This document shows positions 8,118 to 16,998 of a stretch of DNA of 64,000 bases, piece by piece. The translations under genes and the position numbers were made by a program. The first letter of the stretch is position 1, and the number at the start of each line of letters is the position of its first letter. The notes under the pieces were generated by a model. That model was not told where the DNA came from. It saw only the letters and a list, made by a program, of their open reading frames with translations, and made no database searches. The stretch is from NCBI RefSeq assembly GCF_027853915.1, contig NZ_JAQGLA010000035.1:1-64000 (forward strand), in the 5' to 3' direction. The DNA comes from Saccharopolyspora oryzae (lineage in GTDB: Bacteria > Actinomycetota > Actinomycetes > Mycobacteriales > Pseudonocardiaceae).

Positions 8118-9008
8118 GTGAGGATCGGGCTTTGCATCGATGAACGCGGACGAACCCACGGCGAGCTGCTGGCCGACGTGCGCGCGGCGGCCGCTGCCGG
8201 GTTCGGGGCGTTCTGGCTGGGACAGCACGATTCCTGGGACGCGCTGACGGCGCTGACCGCGCTCGGGGCCGAGGTGCCCGGCATCCGGCTCGGCACGGCG
8301 ATCGTGCCGACCTACCCGCGACACCCGCTGGCACTGGCCGGGCAGGCGCTGACCGCGCAGGCGGTCATCGGGAACCGGCTCGACCTGGGAATCGGGCCCA
8401 GCCACCGGACGATCATCGAGGACCAGTTCGGCTACGACTTCGACAAGCCGACCAGGCACGTGCGGGAGTACCTGTCCGCGCTCGGGCCCTTGCTGCGCGG
8501 GGAAGCGGTGGATCACCGCGGTGCGGTCCTGCGCGCCACCGGTCGCGTCGACGTCCCCGGTGCCCGGCCGCCGGGTCTGCTGCTGTCGGCGCTCGGGCCG
8601 GTGATGCTGCGGATCGCCGGTGAACTCGCCGACGGGACGATCACGGTCTGGGCCGGGCCGCGCGCCCTCGACGAGCACATCGTGCCGACGATCAGCGCTG
8701 TCGCGCAGCAACCCCGGGTGGTCGCCATGGTTTCGGTGTGCGTGACGTCCGAAGTGGACGCCGCCCGCGAGCAGTTCGCCGAGCAGCTCGCAGTCGCCGG
8801 GGAACTGCCCGCCTATCGCGCCGTGCTGGACCGGCAGGGCCTCAACGGCCCGGAGGACGTCGCGGTGATCGGTGACGACCTCGCGGTGGAGCGGGAGCTG
8901 CGCCGGTTTGTCGAGGCCGGGGCCACCGAACTCGTCGCGGCCCCCTTCGGAACCGCGGACGACCAGCGACGAACCCGCAGCGTGCTGGCAGCGCTGAACG
9001 CTCGGTGA
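8118..9008 (+). CDS. LLM-class F420-dependent oxidoreductase
   Basis: 296 residues with the luciferase-like monooxygenase fold. Features include ADVRAAAAAGFGAFWLGQHD near the N-terminus, LGTAIVPTYPRHPLALAGQA, DLGIGPSHRTI and a C-terminal EAGATELVAAPFG. These are typical of the F420-dependent branch common in actinomycetes. The substrate is unknown. The GTG at 8118 is preceded by GGGAGG. It is divergent from the TetR gene and probably repressed by it. Confidence 0.88.
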   Translation: MRIGLCIDERGRTHGELLADVRAAAAAGFGAFWLGQHDSWDALTALTALGAEVPGIRLGTAIVPTYPRHPLALAGQALTAQAVIGNRLDLGIGPSHRTIIEDQFGYDFDKPTRHVREYLSALGPLLRGEAVDHRGAVLRATGRVDVPGARPPGLLLSALGPVMLRIAGELADGTITVWAGPRALDEHIVPTISAVAQQPRVVAMVSVCVTSEVDAAREQFAEQLAVAGELPAYRAVLDRQGLNGPEDVAVIGDDLAVERELRRFVEAGATELVAAPFGTADDQRRTRSVLAALNAR

Positions 9009-9035
9009 GCCCCTTCGTCGTCCTGCGGACCGGGT

Positions 9036-9065
9036 GGTGGTCAATTTCTCGCGAAATTGACCACC
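9036..9065. terminator. bidirectional hairpin between convergent genes
   Basis: A perfect 13-bp stem, GGTGGTCAATTTC (9036-9048) with GAAATTGACCACC (9053-9065) and loop TCGC, lies between the 3' ends of the oxidoreductase and the NTF2-like gene. The same core occurs at 29942-29963. Confidence 0.8.
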
Positions 9066-9081
9066 CCTGGGGTGACCCGGG

Positions 9082-9435
9082 TCAGGCGACCTTGTCGAGG
9101 AAGCCGTGGACCTGGCGGATCTGGGCGTTGTCGTCGAGGACTGCGACGTCGAAGCCGATGATCGGGGCTTCGGCGTCGGCCGGGCCGAGTTCCCAGGTGA
9201 AGCGGGCGATGTGGTGGTGGGCGTCGAAGACCTCGCCGGCGCGGAAGGCGAAGTCCGGGAACTGGGCCTGGACCGCCGCGATCGTCGCGTCGATCGCTTC
9301 CCGGCCCCGGACGTCGGCCAGCGGGTCGGTGTAGGTGCCTTCCGGGGCGAAGAGGTCGTCGACCATGGCCCGGCGCTTGTCCGCGTCGCGCTCGTTCCAG
9401 GTGGCGAGGTAGCGGTCGAGGAGTTCGGCGTTCAT
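9082..9435 (-). CDS. NTF2/SnoaL-like domain protein
   Basis: 117 residues with the SnoaL/NTF2-like pattern: LLDRYLATWNERDADKRRAM, DPLADVRGREAIDATIAAVQ, then HHHIARFTWELG and GFLDKVA. This small alpha+beta barrel fold often forms an isomerase or stress-associated protein, but no function can be assigned. It is divergent from an XRE regulator gene and may be under its control. Confidence 0.85.
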   Translation of the reverse strand: MNAELLDRYLATWNERDADKRRAMVDDLFAPEGTYTDPLADVRGREAIDATIAAVQAQFPDFAFRAGEVFDAHHHIARFTWELGPADAEAPIIGFDVAVLDDNAQIRQVHGFLDKVA

Positions 9436-9498
9436 CGGATTTCCTCCCGGTTCTGGGGTTTCGATGCGTCCAAGACTGCTGCGCGGACGTCATCGCGT

Positions 9499-9515
9499 CG
9501 ATTACCCGGGAGGTA
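9499..9515. promoter_or_regulatory. operator-like palindrome ATTACC-N5-GGTAAT
   Basis: An inverted repeat with 6-bp arms, ATTACC (9499-9504) and GGTAAT (9510-9515), lies between the divergent NTF2-like and XRE genes. It is a candidate site for the XRE protein. Confidence 0.55.
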
Positions 9516-9541
9516 ATGGTCGTGCTGGCTACTGTCGTGGT

Positions 9542-10351
9542 GTGACGACGGTGGAACCTCGCCCGGTGGGCGCACTGCTGCGGCAATGGCGGGAGCGGCG
9601 GCGGTTGAGCCAGCTGCAGCTGTCGCTGGACGCCGACATCTCCTCGCGGCACCTCAGCTTCGTCGAGACCGGCCGGTCGAAGCCGACCCGGGAGATGATC
9701 CTGCGGCTCAGCGAGCAGCTCGACGTCCCGCTGCGCGAGCGCAACGGTCTGCTGCTGGCCGGCGGGTACGCGCCGGTCTACCCGGCGAGCTCGCTGGACG
9801 CGCCCGAGCTCGACGCGGTGCGCACGGCGCTGCGGCAGGTCCTCGCCGGGCACGAGCCGAATCCGGCGCTGGTGGTCGACCGGCACTGGAACCTGGTCGA
9901 CGGCAACGCCGGGGTCCAGCTCTTCCTCGACGGCGCGGCGCCGGACCTGCTGGCCCCACCGGTCAACGTGCTGCGGCTGAGCCTGCACCCGGAGGGCGCG
10001 GCGCCGAACATCGTCAACCTCGGCGAATGGCGCGCCCACGTCCTAGGCCGACTGCGCCGCCAAGCGGCTGCGACGGGCGATCCGGTGCTGCACGACCTGC
10101 ACGCCGAACTCCGCGACTACCCGTGCGACCAGCCGGAGTCCGAAGTGGACGTTCCCGGCGCCGGTGACGTCGTGGTCCCGCTGCGATTCCGCCGCGGCGA
10201 TGAGGTGCTGTCGTTCTTCAGCACCACAACGGTCTTCGGCACCCCGCTCGACATCACGGTCGCAGAACTGGCGATCGAGTCCTTCTTCCCCGCAGACCAG
10301 TCCACCAAGGACTACCTCCAGGCGACGGGCCGCGCACGGCCCGGTGCGTAG
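9542..10351 (+). CDS. XRE-family regulator with MmyB-like ligand domain
   Basis: 269 residues. The N-terminal HTH reads LLRQWRERRRLSQLQLSLDA then SSRHLSFVETGRSKPT. It is followed by the MmyB-type domain (LVVDRHWNLVDGNAGVQLFL, NVLRLSLHPEG, FFPADQSTKDYL), a PAS-like fold that can bind a fatty-acid-type ligand. The start is a GTG at 9542 with little leader. It is divergent from the NTF2-like gene, its likely target. Confidence 0.88.
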   Translation: MTTVEPRPVGALLRQWRERRRLSQLQLSLDADISSRHLSFVETGRSKPTREMILRLSEQLDVPLRERNGLLLAGGYAPVYPASSLDAPELDAVRTALRQVLAGHEPNPALVVDRHWNLVDGNAGVQLFLDGAAPDLLAPPVNVLRLSLHPEGAAPNIVNLGEWRAHVLGRLRRQAAATGDPVLHDLHAELRDYPCDQPESEVDVPGAGDVVVPLRFRRGDEVLSFFSTTTVFGTPLDITVAELAIESFFPADQSTKDYLQATGRARPGA

Positions 10352-10409
10352 TACTGGCAGGGCCAGCTACGCCCTTGGTGACCGGCCGGGCGGAGAGCAA
10401 ACTCTGGCT

Positions 10410-11285
10410 ATGGGCAAAAACGACTTGGGCGACTTCCTGCGGGCCCGCCGCGCGGGACTCACGCCGGACGAGGTCGGTCTGCCGGTCGAGTTCGACACCG
10501 GTCGCCGGGTCACCGGTCTGCGGCGCAGCGAGGTCGCGCAGCTGGCCGGGGTGAGCACCGAGTACTACACCCGCCTGGAACAGGGCCGCGCCCGGCAGCC
10601 GTCCGAACAGGTGCTGCACGCCCTCTGCGACGCGCTGCGGTTCGACGACATCGAGCGGCGGCACCTGTTCGCCCTCGCGGGCACCGCGGCCGGGCACGAG
10701 GACCGGGCCGAGCGCTCGTCGCAGCTGCGTCCGGCGCTGCGGCAGGTGCTGGAGTCGATGGATCTGGTTCCTGCTTTCGTCAGCGACCGGAACCTCACCG
10801 TCGTCGGCGGGAACGCGTTGTGGGCGTTGCTGTTCCCCGACGTGGCCGAGCTGCCACGCCGGGAGCGCAGCATGGCGCGCTGGACGCTGCTGGATCCGCG
10901 TGCTCGCCTGGTGTGGTGCGACTGGGAACGCGTCGCCCGCGACTACGTGCACGGGTTGCGGCTGGCCGCCGCCGCCCAGCCGCGGAACCAGCGCATCGCC
11001 AACCTGATCGGTGAGCTGATGATGCGCTCCCCCGAGTTCCCGGCGTGGTGGTCGGAACACCGCGTCCAGGAACGCAGCACCGGCCTCAAGCGCCTCCACC
11101 ACCCCGTCGTCGGTGACCTGGAGCTGCAGTACGAGATCTTCACCTCGGTCGCCGACCCGGGCCAATCGCTCGTCGTCTACAGCGCGCCGACCGGCTCGCC
11201 ATCCCAGGAGCGCCTGCGACTGCTGGCCAGCTGGGGCAGCGAACCCGCCACCGCGACTCCCCGGGACACCGCCGCCGAGTCCTGA
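10410..11285 (+). CDS. XRE-family regulator with MmyB-like ligand domain
   Basis: 291 residues, a second MmyB-type regulator close to the first. The HTH reads LRRSEVAQLAGVSTEYYTRL then EQGRARQPSEQVLHAL, a subgroup often found beside SDR or oxidoreductase genes. The C-terminal domain has LVPAFVSDRNLTVVGGNALW and DPRARLVWCDWERVARD. The ATG is at 10410. The SDR gene 109 bp downstream on the same strand is a likely regulatory target. Confidence 0.9.
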   Translation: MGKNDLGDFLRARRAGLTPDEVGLPVEFDTGRRVTGLRRSEVAQLAGVSTEYYTRLEQGRARQPSEQVLHALCDALRFDDIERRHLFALAGTAAGHEDRAERSSQLRPALRQVLESMDLVPAFVSDRNLTVVGGNALWALLFPDVAELPRRERSMARWTLLDPRARLVWCDWERVARDYVHGLRLAAAAQPRNQRIANLIGELMMRSPEFPAWWSEHRVQERSTGLKRLHHPVVGDLELQYEIFTSVADPGQSLVVYSAPTGSPSQERLRLLASWGSEPATATPRDTAAES

Positions 11286-11394
11286 CCAGCGCCAACACCA
11301 CCCAGATAAGGCCCCGCCACACCCGCGGGGTCCATGCCGCCGTGCCCACGCACGCCCCGCGGCCTGACACCCCATCCACGAAAGGACATCCGCA

Positions 11395-12246
11395 GTGAGC
11401 AAGACATTCCTGATCACCGGCGTCAGCACCGGCCTCGGGCTGGCCATCGCCCGACGGGCCCTGGCGGCCGGGCACCGGGTCGCGGGCACCGTGCGCACCG
11501 AGCAGCACGCGGCCGCCTTCCGGGCGCTGGACCCCGACCGCGCCCGGCCCTTCATCCTCGACCTGTCCGACGCGGACCGGATCGAGCCCGTGGTGCGGGA
11601 CGTCGAAGCGGAACTCGGCCCGGTCGAGGTGCTCGTGGCCAACGCCGGCTACGGGCTCGAAGGCACCTTCGAGGAGTCGTCGATGGACGACCTGCGCCGC
11701 CAGTTCGAGGTCAACGTGTTCGGCACGGTGGCGACCGTGAAGGCGGTCCTGCCCGGCATGCGGGAACGGCGCGGCGGCCACATCTTCGTCATCACCTCGA
11801 TGGGCGGGCACACCACCTTCCCCGGACTGGCGTTCTACGAAGGCAGCAAGCACGCCCTGGAAGGCATGACCGACACCCTCGCCCAAGAGGTCACCCAGTT
11901 CGGCGTGCGGGTCACCGCCGTGGCCCCCGGCGCGTTCAAGACCGACTGGGCGGGCAGGTCGCTGGTCCGCGCACCGCGCAGCATCGCCGACTACGACGAG
12001 CTGTTCGACCCGATCCGGACCCGCCGCCAGGCCCGCGCGGGCCAGGGCATCGGTGACCCCGATCGCGCGGGCGACGCCATCCTCACCCTCCTGGACGCGG
12101 AGAAGCCGCCCGTGCACGTCCTGCTCGGCTCGGACGCGCTGCGCCTGGTCGCCGCCGGGCGCCAACGCGTCCAGGACGACATCGACGCCTGGGAGGAGCT
12201 CAGCCGCTCCACCGACTCCGCCGAAGGCGGAACAACGGTCGCCTGA
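11395..12246 (+). CDS. short-chain dehydrogenase/reductase
   Basis: 283 residues, classical SDR. The NAD(P) motif is TGVSTGLG, the structural motif is NAGYG, and the active site has ITSM (Ser) and YEGSK (Tyr, Lys). The substrate is unknown. Its start is a GTG at 11395. It follows the MmyB-type XRE gene, a pairing common in actinomycetes. Confidence 0.92.
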   Translation: MSKTFLITGVSTGLGLAIARRALAAGHRVAGTVRTEQHAAAFRALDPDRARPFILDLSDADRIEPVVRDVEAELGPVEVLVANAGYGLEGTFEESSMDDLRRQFEVNVFGTVATVKAVLPGMRERRGGHIFVITSMGGHTTFPGLAFYEGSKHALEGMTDTLAQEVTQFGVRVTAVAPGAFKTDWAGRSLVRAPRSIADYDELFDPIRTRRQARAGQGIGDPDRAGDAILTLLDAEKPPVHVLLGSDALRLVAAGRQRVQDDIDAWEELSRSTDSAEGGTTVA

Positions 12247-12260
12247 CACCGGGCCTTCAA

Positions 12261-12344
12261 AGGCAAATTCCAGACCCTCTCGTGGTACGCCAGTCTGTTC
12301 CTCAGCTCGTGCAACCGGGTGACGGGCTGTTCGATGGTGCTGCG
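12261..12344 (-). pseudogene. Abi/HEPN-like C-terminal remnant
   Basis: On the minus strand GFPGAPDRARST followed by RLHELRNRLAYHERVWN matches the end of Abi-like (HEPN-type) proteins, in which LRNRIAHHEP is the hallmark and RNxxxxH the RNase-type motif. No upstream coding sequence supports a full gene, so it looks like a leftover. The rest of the 12247-12484 gap shows nothing else convincing. Confidence 0.5.
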
Positions 12345-12484
12345 CGCGCGGTCAGGGGCACCGGGGAAGCCGCTGGCGAGTGCGACAGCCGCACGACGGG
12401 GTACCGTAGCGTACGAAGATCCCAGAACGGTCCCTGGTAGTCGCTGACGGTGGCAGGCCATACCGCTGGGGTTACGGCTTGAAA

Positions 12485-12514
12485 GGCGCCGCCCGGTCCG
12501 GGCGGCGCCTTTTT
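12485..12514. terminator. strong bidirectional terminator
   Basis: The GC hairpin GGCGCCGCCCGG/CCGGGCGGCGCC (12485-12509) is followed by TTTTT on the plus strand and preceded by AAA. It lies 5 bp beyond the stop of the minus-strand XRE gene and also closes the plus-strand region. Confidence 0.9.
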
Positions 12515-12518
12515 GCGG

Positions 12519-13376
12519 TCAGGCCGGGGATTCGTCGGCGATGGCGGAGATGAAGGCGCTGGAGTCCTTCGGGTTGAGGGCCTTGGTGCAGACCTGCTCG
12601 AAGGCCTTGAGGTAGTTCGCCGTGTCCGCGGGTTTGTCCAGGAATCGGGAGTTCGCCGAGTCGCCGAGGTGGACCACCTGCGGGTCGGCCTCGTCGGCGA
12701 AGGAGAACACCGCGATCCGGTCGCCCATCAGCGGGTGGCCGCCCACCCGGAACGGCAGCACCTGGATCGTCACGTTGCGCCGGTAGCCCAGCAGCACCAG
12801 GTGCTCCAGCTGCTGGCGCATCACGCCGGGGCCGCCGACCGAGCGCCGCAGCGCGGACTCGTCCAGCACCGCCCACAGCTCCAGCGGCTGCTCGCCGAGC
12901 AGGCGCTGCTGGCGGGTCGAGATCACCGCGAGCCGCTCCTGCAGATCGTCCTGGGTGAGCTCGTGGACCTCGGCGGTCAGCAGCGCGCGGCTGTAGTCGG
13001 CGGTCTGCAGCAGCTCCGGCAGCGGGTCCGCGCCGTAGCAGCTCACCGCCTTCGCCGAGGTCTCCAGGCCGAGGTAGGTCTGCAGGCCCGGCCGTTGCGC
13101 CGTGCTCGGGTACTGCTGCCACCAGCCGCGCTGCTTGGAGTCCTGCGCGAGGTCCACCAGCGAGGAGAGCTGTTCGGTGGTCACGCCGTAGAACTCGGCC
13201 ATCAGCCGCACGTCGGAGGTGCGGACCGGTACCCGGCCGAGTTCGATCTGGCTGATCTTGCCCTGGGAGCAGTCCAGGTGGGCGGCGACTTCGCGGTGCG
13301 TGCGCCCCGCGGATTCGCGCAGCCGCCGCAGCTCGCTGCCCAGCCGTCGTCTGTGCACGGTCGGACTCTTACGCAA
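12519..13376 (-). CDS. XRE-family regulator with DUF5753 domain
   Basis: 285 residues. The HTH is near the N-terminus (SAGRTHREVAAHLDCSQGKI, SQIELGRVPVRTSDVRLMAE). The DUF5753 body has YGADPLPELLQTADYSRALL, RQQRLLG and NVTIQVLPFRVGGHPLMG. This actinomycete family usually sits next to a DUF397 gene, as in the Streptomyces BldB/WhiJ-type pairs. No DUF397 partner is present here. Its target is unknown. Confidence 0.9.
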   Translation of the reverse strand: MRKSPTVHRRRLGSELRRLRESAGRTHREVAAHLDCSQGKISQIELGRVPVRTSDVRLMAEFYGVTTEQLSSLVDLAQDSKQRGWWQQYPSTAQRPGLQTYLGLETSAKAVSCYGADPLPELLQTADYSRALLTAEVHELTQDDLQERLAVISTRQQRLLGEQPLELWAVLDESALRRSVGGPGVMRQQLEHLVLLGYRRNVTIQVLPFRVGGHPLMGDRIAVFSFADEADPQVVHLGDSANSRFLDKPADTANYLKAFEQVCTKALNPKDSSAFISAIADESPA

Positions 13377-13462
13377 CGCGCACCTCAGCGACCCCGGTTC
13401 GGAACGTTCTCACCCGAACGAGGATCGCACATGGCGATCAGCAGTAGCGAGTACTGAGACCG

Positions 13463-13474
13463 AGTATTAATACT
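13463..13474. promoter_or_regulatory. AT-rich 12-bp palindrome upstream of the XRE gene
   Basis: AGTATTAATACT is self-complementary and unusually AT-rich here. It lies about 90 bp upstream of the DUF5753 regulator gene and is a candidate operator or promoter element. Confidence 0.35.
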
Positions 13475-13510
13475 TCGTCGGTCACAGCGGCGGCGAGCTG
13501 CGGAAACGCC

Positions 13511-14158
13511 TCAGCTGTTCGGCATCTTTCCGGTCACGATGAACACGACCCGGCGAGCCACCGACACCGCGTGGTCCGCGAAGCGCTCGTAGAACCGGCC
13601 GAGCAGCGTGACGTCCACCGCGGCGGCCACGCCGTGCGACCACTCCGGGCTCATCATCACGGTGAACAGGTGGCGGTGGAGGTCGTCCATCTCGTCGTCG
13701 TCCTCCTCCAGCCCGCGCGCGGCTTCCACGTCCTGGGTCTGGATGACCGTCCGCGCGCGCTCGGCGAGCTTGACCGCGATCCGGCCCATCTCGGCGAAGT
13801 ACGGCTGCACGTCCGGCGGCAGCACCGCGTTCGGGTGGCGGCGGCGGGCGGTCTTGGCCACGTGCAGCGCCAGGTCGCCCATCCGCTCGAGGTCCTCGGC
13901 GGTGTGGATGGTGGAGATGACCGTCCGCAGGTCGCCGGCCACCGGCGCCTGGAGGGCGAGCAGCCCGAAGGCGTGCTCCTCCGCGCGCGCCCGCGCCTCG
14001 TCGACCTGCACGTCGTCCTCGATGACCTGTTCGGCCAACTCGAGGTCGGCCTCCAGGAGTGCCTTGGTGGCGCGCTCCATGGCGGCGCCGACCATGGCCG
14101 ACATCGAAGCGAGTTCTTCGGCCTGCTCGCCGAGCTGTTCCTGGTAGACCTCACGCAT
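13511..14158 (-). CDS. phoU: phosphate signalling protein PhoU
   Basis: 215 residues made of two PhoU three-helix repeats. Metal-binding-type motifs are [13 protein letters not shown] with [14 protein letters not shown], and [17 protein letters not shown] with [20 protein letters not shown]. PhoU links the Pst transporter to the phosphate sensor kinase and damps Pho responses. It lies about 6 kb from pstB on the other strand, similar to phoY2 near phoT in mycobacteria. Confidence 0.95.
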   Translation of the reverse strand: MREVYQEQLGEQAEELASMSAMVGAAMERATKALLEADLELAEQVIEDDVQVDEARARAEEHAFGLLALQAPVAGDLRTVISTIHTAEDLERMGDLALHVAKTARRRHPNAVLPPDVQPYFAEMGRIAVKLAERARTVIQTQDVEAARGLEEDDDEMDDLHRHLFTVMMSPEWSHGVAAAVDVTLLGRFYERFADHAVSVARRVVFIVTGKMPNS

Positions 14159-14280
14159 GCAACCCAGAGTACTTCCAGGCGGGATCGCGAAGAATGCCCC
14201 GTGGTGAACCAGCGGTTAACACGAAGTGAGGAATCCCTGCTCGAGCAGGGGTTTCATGATCGTTCCGGGCGGGACCAGAA

Positions 14281-14332
14281 CGGCTCGTGAGCACTTTGTG
14301 GCGTGATAGCACCACAAAGTGCTCACGAGCCG
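14281..14332. terminator. 21-bp perfect hairpin, CGTGAG family
   Basis: Arms 14281-14301 and 14312-14332 (CTCGTGAGCACTTTGTGG and its complement at the core) enclose a 10-nt loop. It lies 11 bp after the LCP gene and upstream of phoU, both on the minus strand, so it probably terminates the LCP transcript. Related hairpins are at 23024, 30253 and 37987. Confidence 0.8.
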
Positions 14333-14343
14333 TGAGCGGGTTC

Positions 14344-16746
14344 TCAGCCGCAGAGGTCGGTTCCGGCGTTCACCGTGGACAGGCCGGTCGCGGGCGGCGG
14401 CTCCTCGCCGTCGCTCGGCTTCGCCGGGTGGAAGCTGGCACCGCCGCCGCTGGGCAGGTTCTGGGTGTTGGCCGCCTGCTGGGGCTGGGCGTCGGTGGTC
14501 ACCGGCTGGTCGTCGAGGATGGACTGGAACAGCGCGCGGGTGTCGTCCTCGCGCAGGACCTCCATGCCCTCGTCGTTGGCGTAGCCGGTGGTGGGCACGG
14601 TGATGAAGGTGACCTTCTTCGGGTCCAGGCCCTGCAGCTGCTGGCCCAGGTCCATCAGCCGGTCGGCGCCGATGTTCTCGCCGAAGGTGTTGGCGCTGAC
14701 CGCCTTGACGAAGTTGCTGAGCTTGCCCGGGTCGAGCAGCACCTGGCCGGACATCGTCTTGCGCAGCAGCGCGGACAGGAACATCTGCTGGCGCTGCATG
14801 CGGCCGTAGTCCGAGGTCGGGTCGCCCTGGACGTGCCGGGCGCGCACGTAGCTGAGCGCCTGCTCGCCGCTGATGGTGTGCTTGCCGGCCTCGGGGATCA
14901 CGGTGCCGAGCGTGTCGTCGATGATCGGCTTCTCGGTGCAGACCTCGACGCCCTGCACCGCGTCCACCATGGACTTGAAGCCGTTGAAGTCGATGCCCAG
15001 GAAGCTGTCCACCCGCAGACCGGAGATCTGCTGGACGACCTTCGTGGTGCACAGCGGACCGCCCACGGCGTAAGCCTCGTTGAGCCGGACGTCCTGGCGG
15101 GCAGGCACCTGCTGACCGGTGTACTGGCCGGTCTTGGCGTCCCAGCGCTCGCACGCGGGCATGTCGACCTGCAGATCGCGCGGGAACGACACCAGGACCA
15201 CGCGGCTCCGGTCGGCCGGGATGTGCGCGATCATCGTGGTGTCCGCGCGGGCGCCTGCGGACTCCTCCTCGGTGCCCACGCCGTCCTCGGGCCTGGCCCC
15301 GGCGCGGGTGTCCGAACCGACCAGCAGGAAGTTCTGGTCACCGGTCTGCTTGGCGACGTCCTTGATGGAGTCGGAGTTCGGGTCCAGCGCCGCGATGGAC
15401 GACGGGCCCCAGAACGTGGTGGCGCCCCAGGCGAAGCCGAGCGTCAGGAACACCGACAGCGAAGCGGCCACCGCGACCGCCATCACGATCAGGTTGGTGC
15501 GGCGCTTGCGCTGCTTCTTCTTCCACTCCATCCGGGACTGGCCGCCGCGGCCCTCCTCGTCGTGGAAGTCGAAGGGCATGTCGGTGCCGAGCTCGGGCTC
15601 CTTGCGCTTGCCGAGCAGCCACGAGAACTTCTTGCGGCGGGCCTCCTCCTCGGCGGCGATCTCGTCGTGGACCGCGGAGAAGCGGGCGAGCGTGGCGTCG
15701 ATCTGCTTGATGTCCGCCTGCCGCTCCTCGCTCGACTCCTCGTCGGCTTCGAGGTCCTCGTCCAGGTCGTCGAACTCGTCGTCGTCGACCAGGTCGGAGA
15801 GGTCGTCCGGGGCCGCGACGATCGCGGTCTCCTCGGCGGCGTTCACCGGCGCGGCGGGCTTGCGCTTCGGCGGAGTGACCGGCTTGGCGAAGGTGGTCGC
15901 CTGCTCCTCGGGGTTGAGCCGCGAGACCACCGAGGTCGCCTCGGCCTTCGGCGGTGCCGGGGGCACCGGGGCGTGCTGGGTGGTGGCCTCGAGGTCCTCG
16001 TTCACCGGGGGCGGGACCGGGCGTTTCGGCGCGGGCTGGCGCATCCGGCGCGGCGGGCTGGCCGGTGCGCCGGACAGCGCCTGGCTGATCTGCGTGGCCT
16101 CGACGTCGTTGCGCGGGGGCTCGGCGGGCGTGCCGTTGACCGGTGGCTTGGCCGGAGCGGCGCCGCGCGGGGGTTCAGCGGGTGCGGCGCCGCGCGGTGG
16201 TTCGACGGGGGCGCCGTTGCGGGGGCCACCGTTGACCGGCGGTTCGTCCGGGCGTCCGCCGCGGGCGGCTGCGCCACCGGCGAAGGCGGCTGCGGCGCCA
16301 CCCGCCGCCGGTCGGCGGCTGGGCGGAGGCGGGGTGTCCTGGCGTCGAGCGGGCGGCTGCGGGGGACGACCACCGGCGGGCGGAGTCCAGCCCGGAGGCG
16401 GTGTGCCGGGACGGTTCGGGGGAGCTTGGCGGCGCCGCGGTGCGGCTTCCGGGGGCCGCGAGGCCGGTTCGGACGCTTCGGGGGGAGCGGCCGGGCCGGG
16501 CTGCGGGGGACGGGTGTTGCGGGGCGGCTGGGGCTGCGGGGGCTCCGGTTCGGCCGCGCGCCGGTGGTTGGAGCCACCGGGGGCCTTGCCGTGCTTGGAC
16601 AGCAGGTCTATGACTCGGGTACCGCCGGTGCCGTCTTCGCTGAGTGCGCGGCGGCGTCGACCGGTAGCGGCGGAGCCGTCGTCAGCATCGGCTTCCGGGC
16701 GGGAACGCCGGTGCCCGACCTCGCCATGCCGGGGGTCTTGCGGCAC
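14344..16746 (-). CDS. LytR-CpsA-Psr (LCP) family protein with very long cytoplasmic tail
   Basis: 800 residues. About 410 N-terminal residues are cytoplasmic: a Pro/Arg/Ala-rich low-complexity part, then an acidic segment near residue 320 (DDDEFDDLDEDLEADEESSE). One transmembrane helix follows at about 415-438. The extracytoplasmic LCP domain contains LLVGSDTRAG, ADTTMIAHIPADRSRVVLVS, FPRDLQVDMP, QALSYVRARH and DYGRMQRQQMF, including the Arg/Asp residues used for pyrophosphate lipid binding. LCP enzymes attach glycopolymers to peptidoglycan. The GTG at 16746 follows GGGAGG. The tail is far longer than usual. Confidence 0.9.
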   Translation of the reverse strand: MPQDPRHGEVGHRRSRPEADADDGSAATGRRRRALSEDGTGGTRVIDLLSKHGKAPGGSNHRRAAEPEPPQPQPPRNTRPPQPGPAAPPEASEPASRPPEAAPRRRQAPPNRPGTPPPGWTPPAGGRPPQPPARRQDTPPPPSRRPAAGGAAAAFAGGAAARGGRPDEPPVNGGPRNGAPVEPPRGAAPAEPPRGAAPAKPPVNGTPAEPPRNDVEATQISQALSGAPASPPRRMRQPAPKRPVPPPVNEDLEATTQHAPVPPAPPKAEATSVVSRLNPEEQATTFAKPVTPPKRKPAAPVNAAEETAIVAAPDDLSDLVDDDEFDDLDEDLEADEESSEERQADIKQIDATLARFSAVHDEIAAEEEARRKKFSWLLGKRKEPELGTDMPFDFHDEEGRGGQSRMEWKKKQRKRRTNLIVMAVAVAASLSVFLTLGFAWGATTFWGPSSIAALDPNSDSIKDVAKQTGDQNFLLVGSDTRAGARPEDGVGTEEESAGARADTTMIAHIPADRSRVVLVSFPRDLQVDMPACERWDAKTGQYTGQQVPARQDVRLNEAYAVGGPLCTTKVVQQISGLRVDSFLGIDFNGFKSMVDAVQGVEVCTEKPIIDDTLGTVIPEAGKHTISGEQALSYVRARHVQGDPTSDYGRMQRQQMFLSALLRKTMSGQVLLDPGKLSNFVKAVSANTFGENIGADRLMDLGQQLQGLDPKKVTFITVPTTGYANDEGMEVLREDDTRALFQSILDDQPVTTDAQPQQAANTQNLPSGGGASFHPAKPSDGEEPPPATGLSTVNAGTDLCG

Positions 16747-16998
16747 GCCTTTTCCCTCCCACCTTCGAAAATGCCAACGGTCTGCATGATGCCGACGCGC
16801 TCGATACCCCCCGACGTGTATCGGACGGCGCCTCCGAGATAGTACGGCCGATCGCCCGAACTGACGATAGGACCGACAATTTCTTCACAATCAGTGCACG
16901 ATCGTACCTCGTGCCTCGTCTATTGCGGCCAACCGTGCTATGCCGGTTGACCGGCGCAAACACGGTTGATCACGCCGAGCGATGATGGCAGGTGCCGA

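Noticed and set aside
12401-12414. GTACCGTAGCGTAC inverted repeat as a TetR operator
   Set aside because: Style fits, but no regulator or start codon is positioned to use it, so it was not listed as a feature.
14287-16842. A plus-strand open frame of 851 codons over the LCP gene
   Set aside because: Low-complexity antisense shadow; the minus-strand frame has the full LCP domain and a good RBS.
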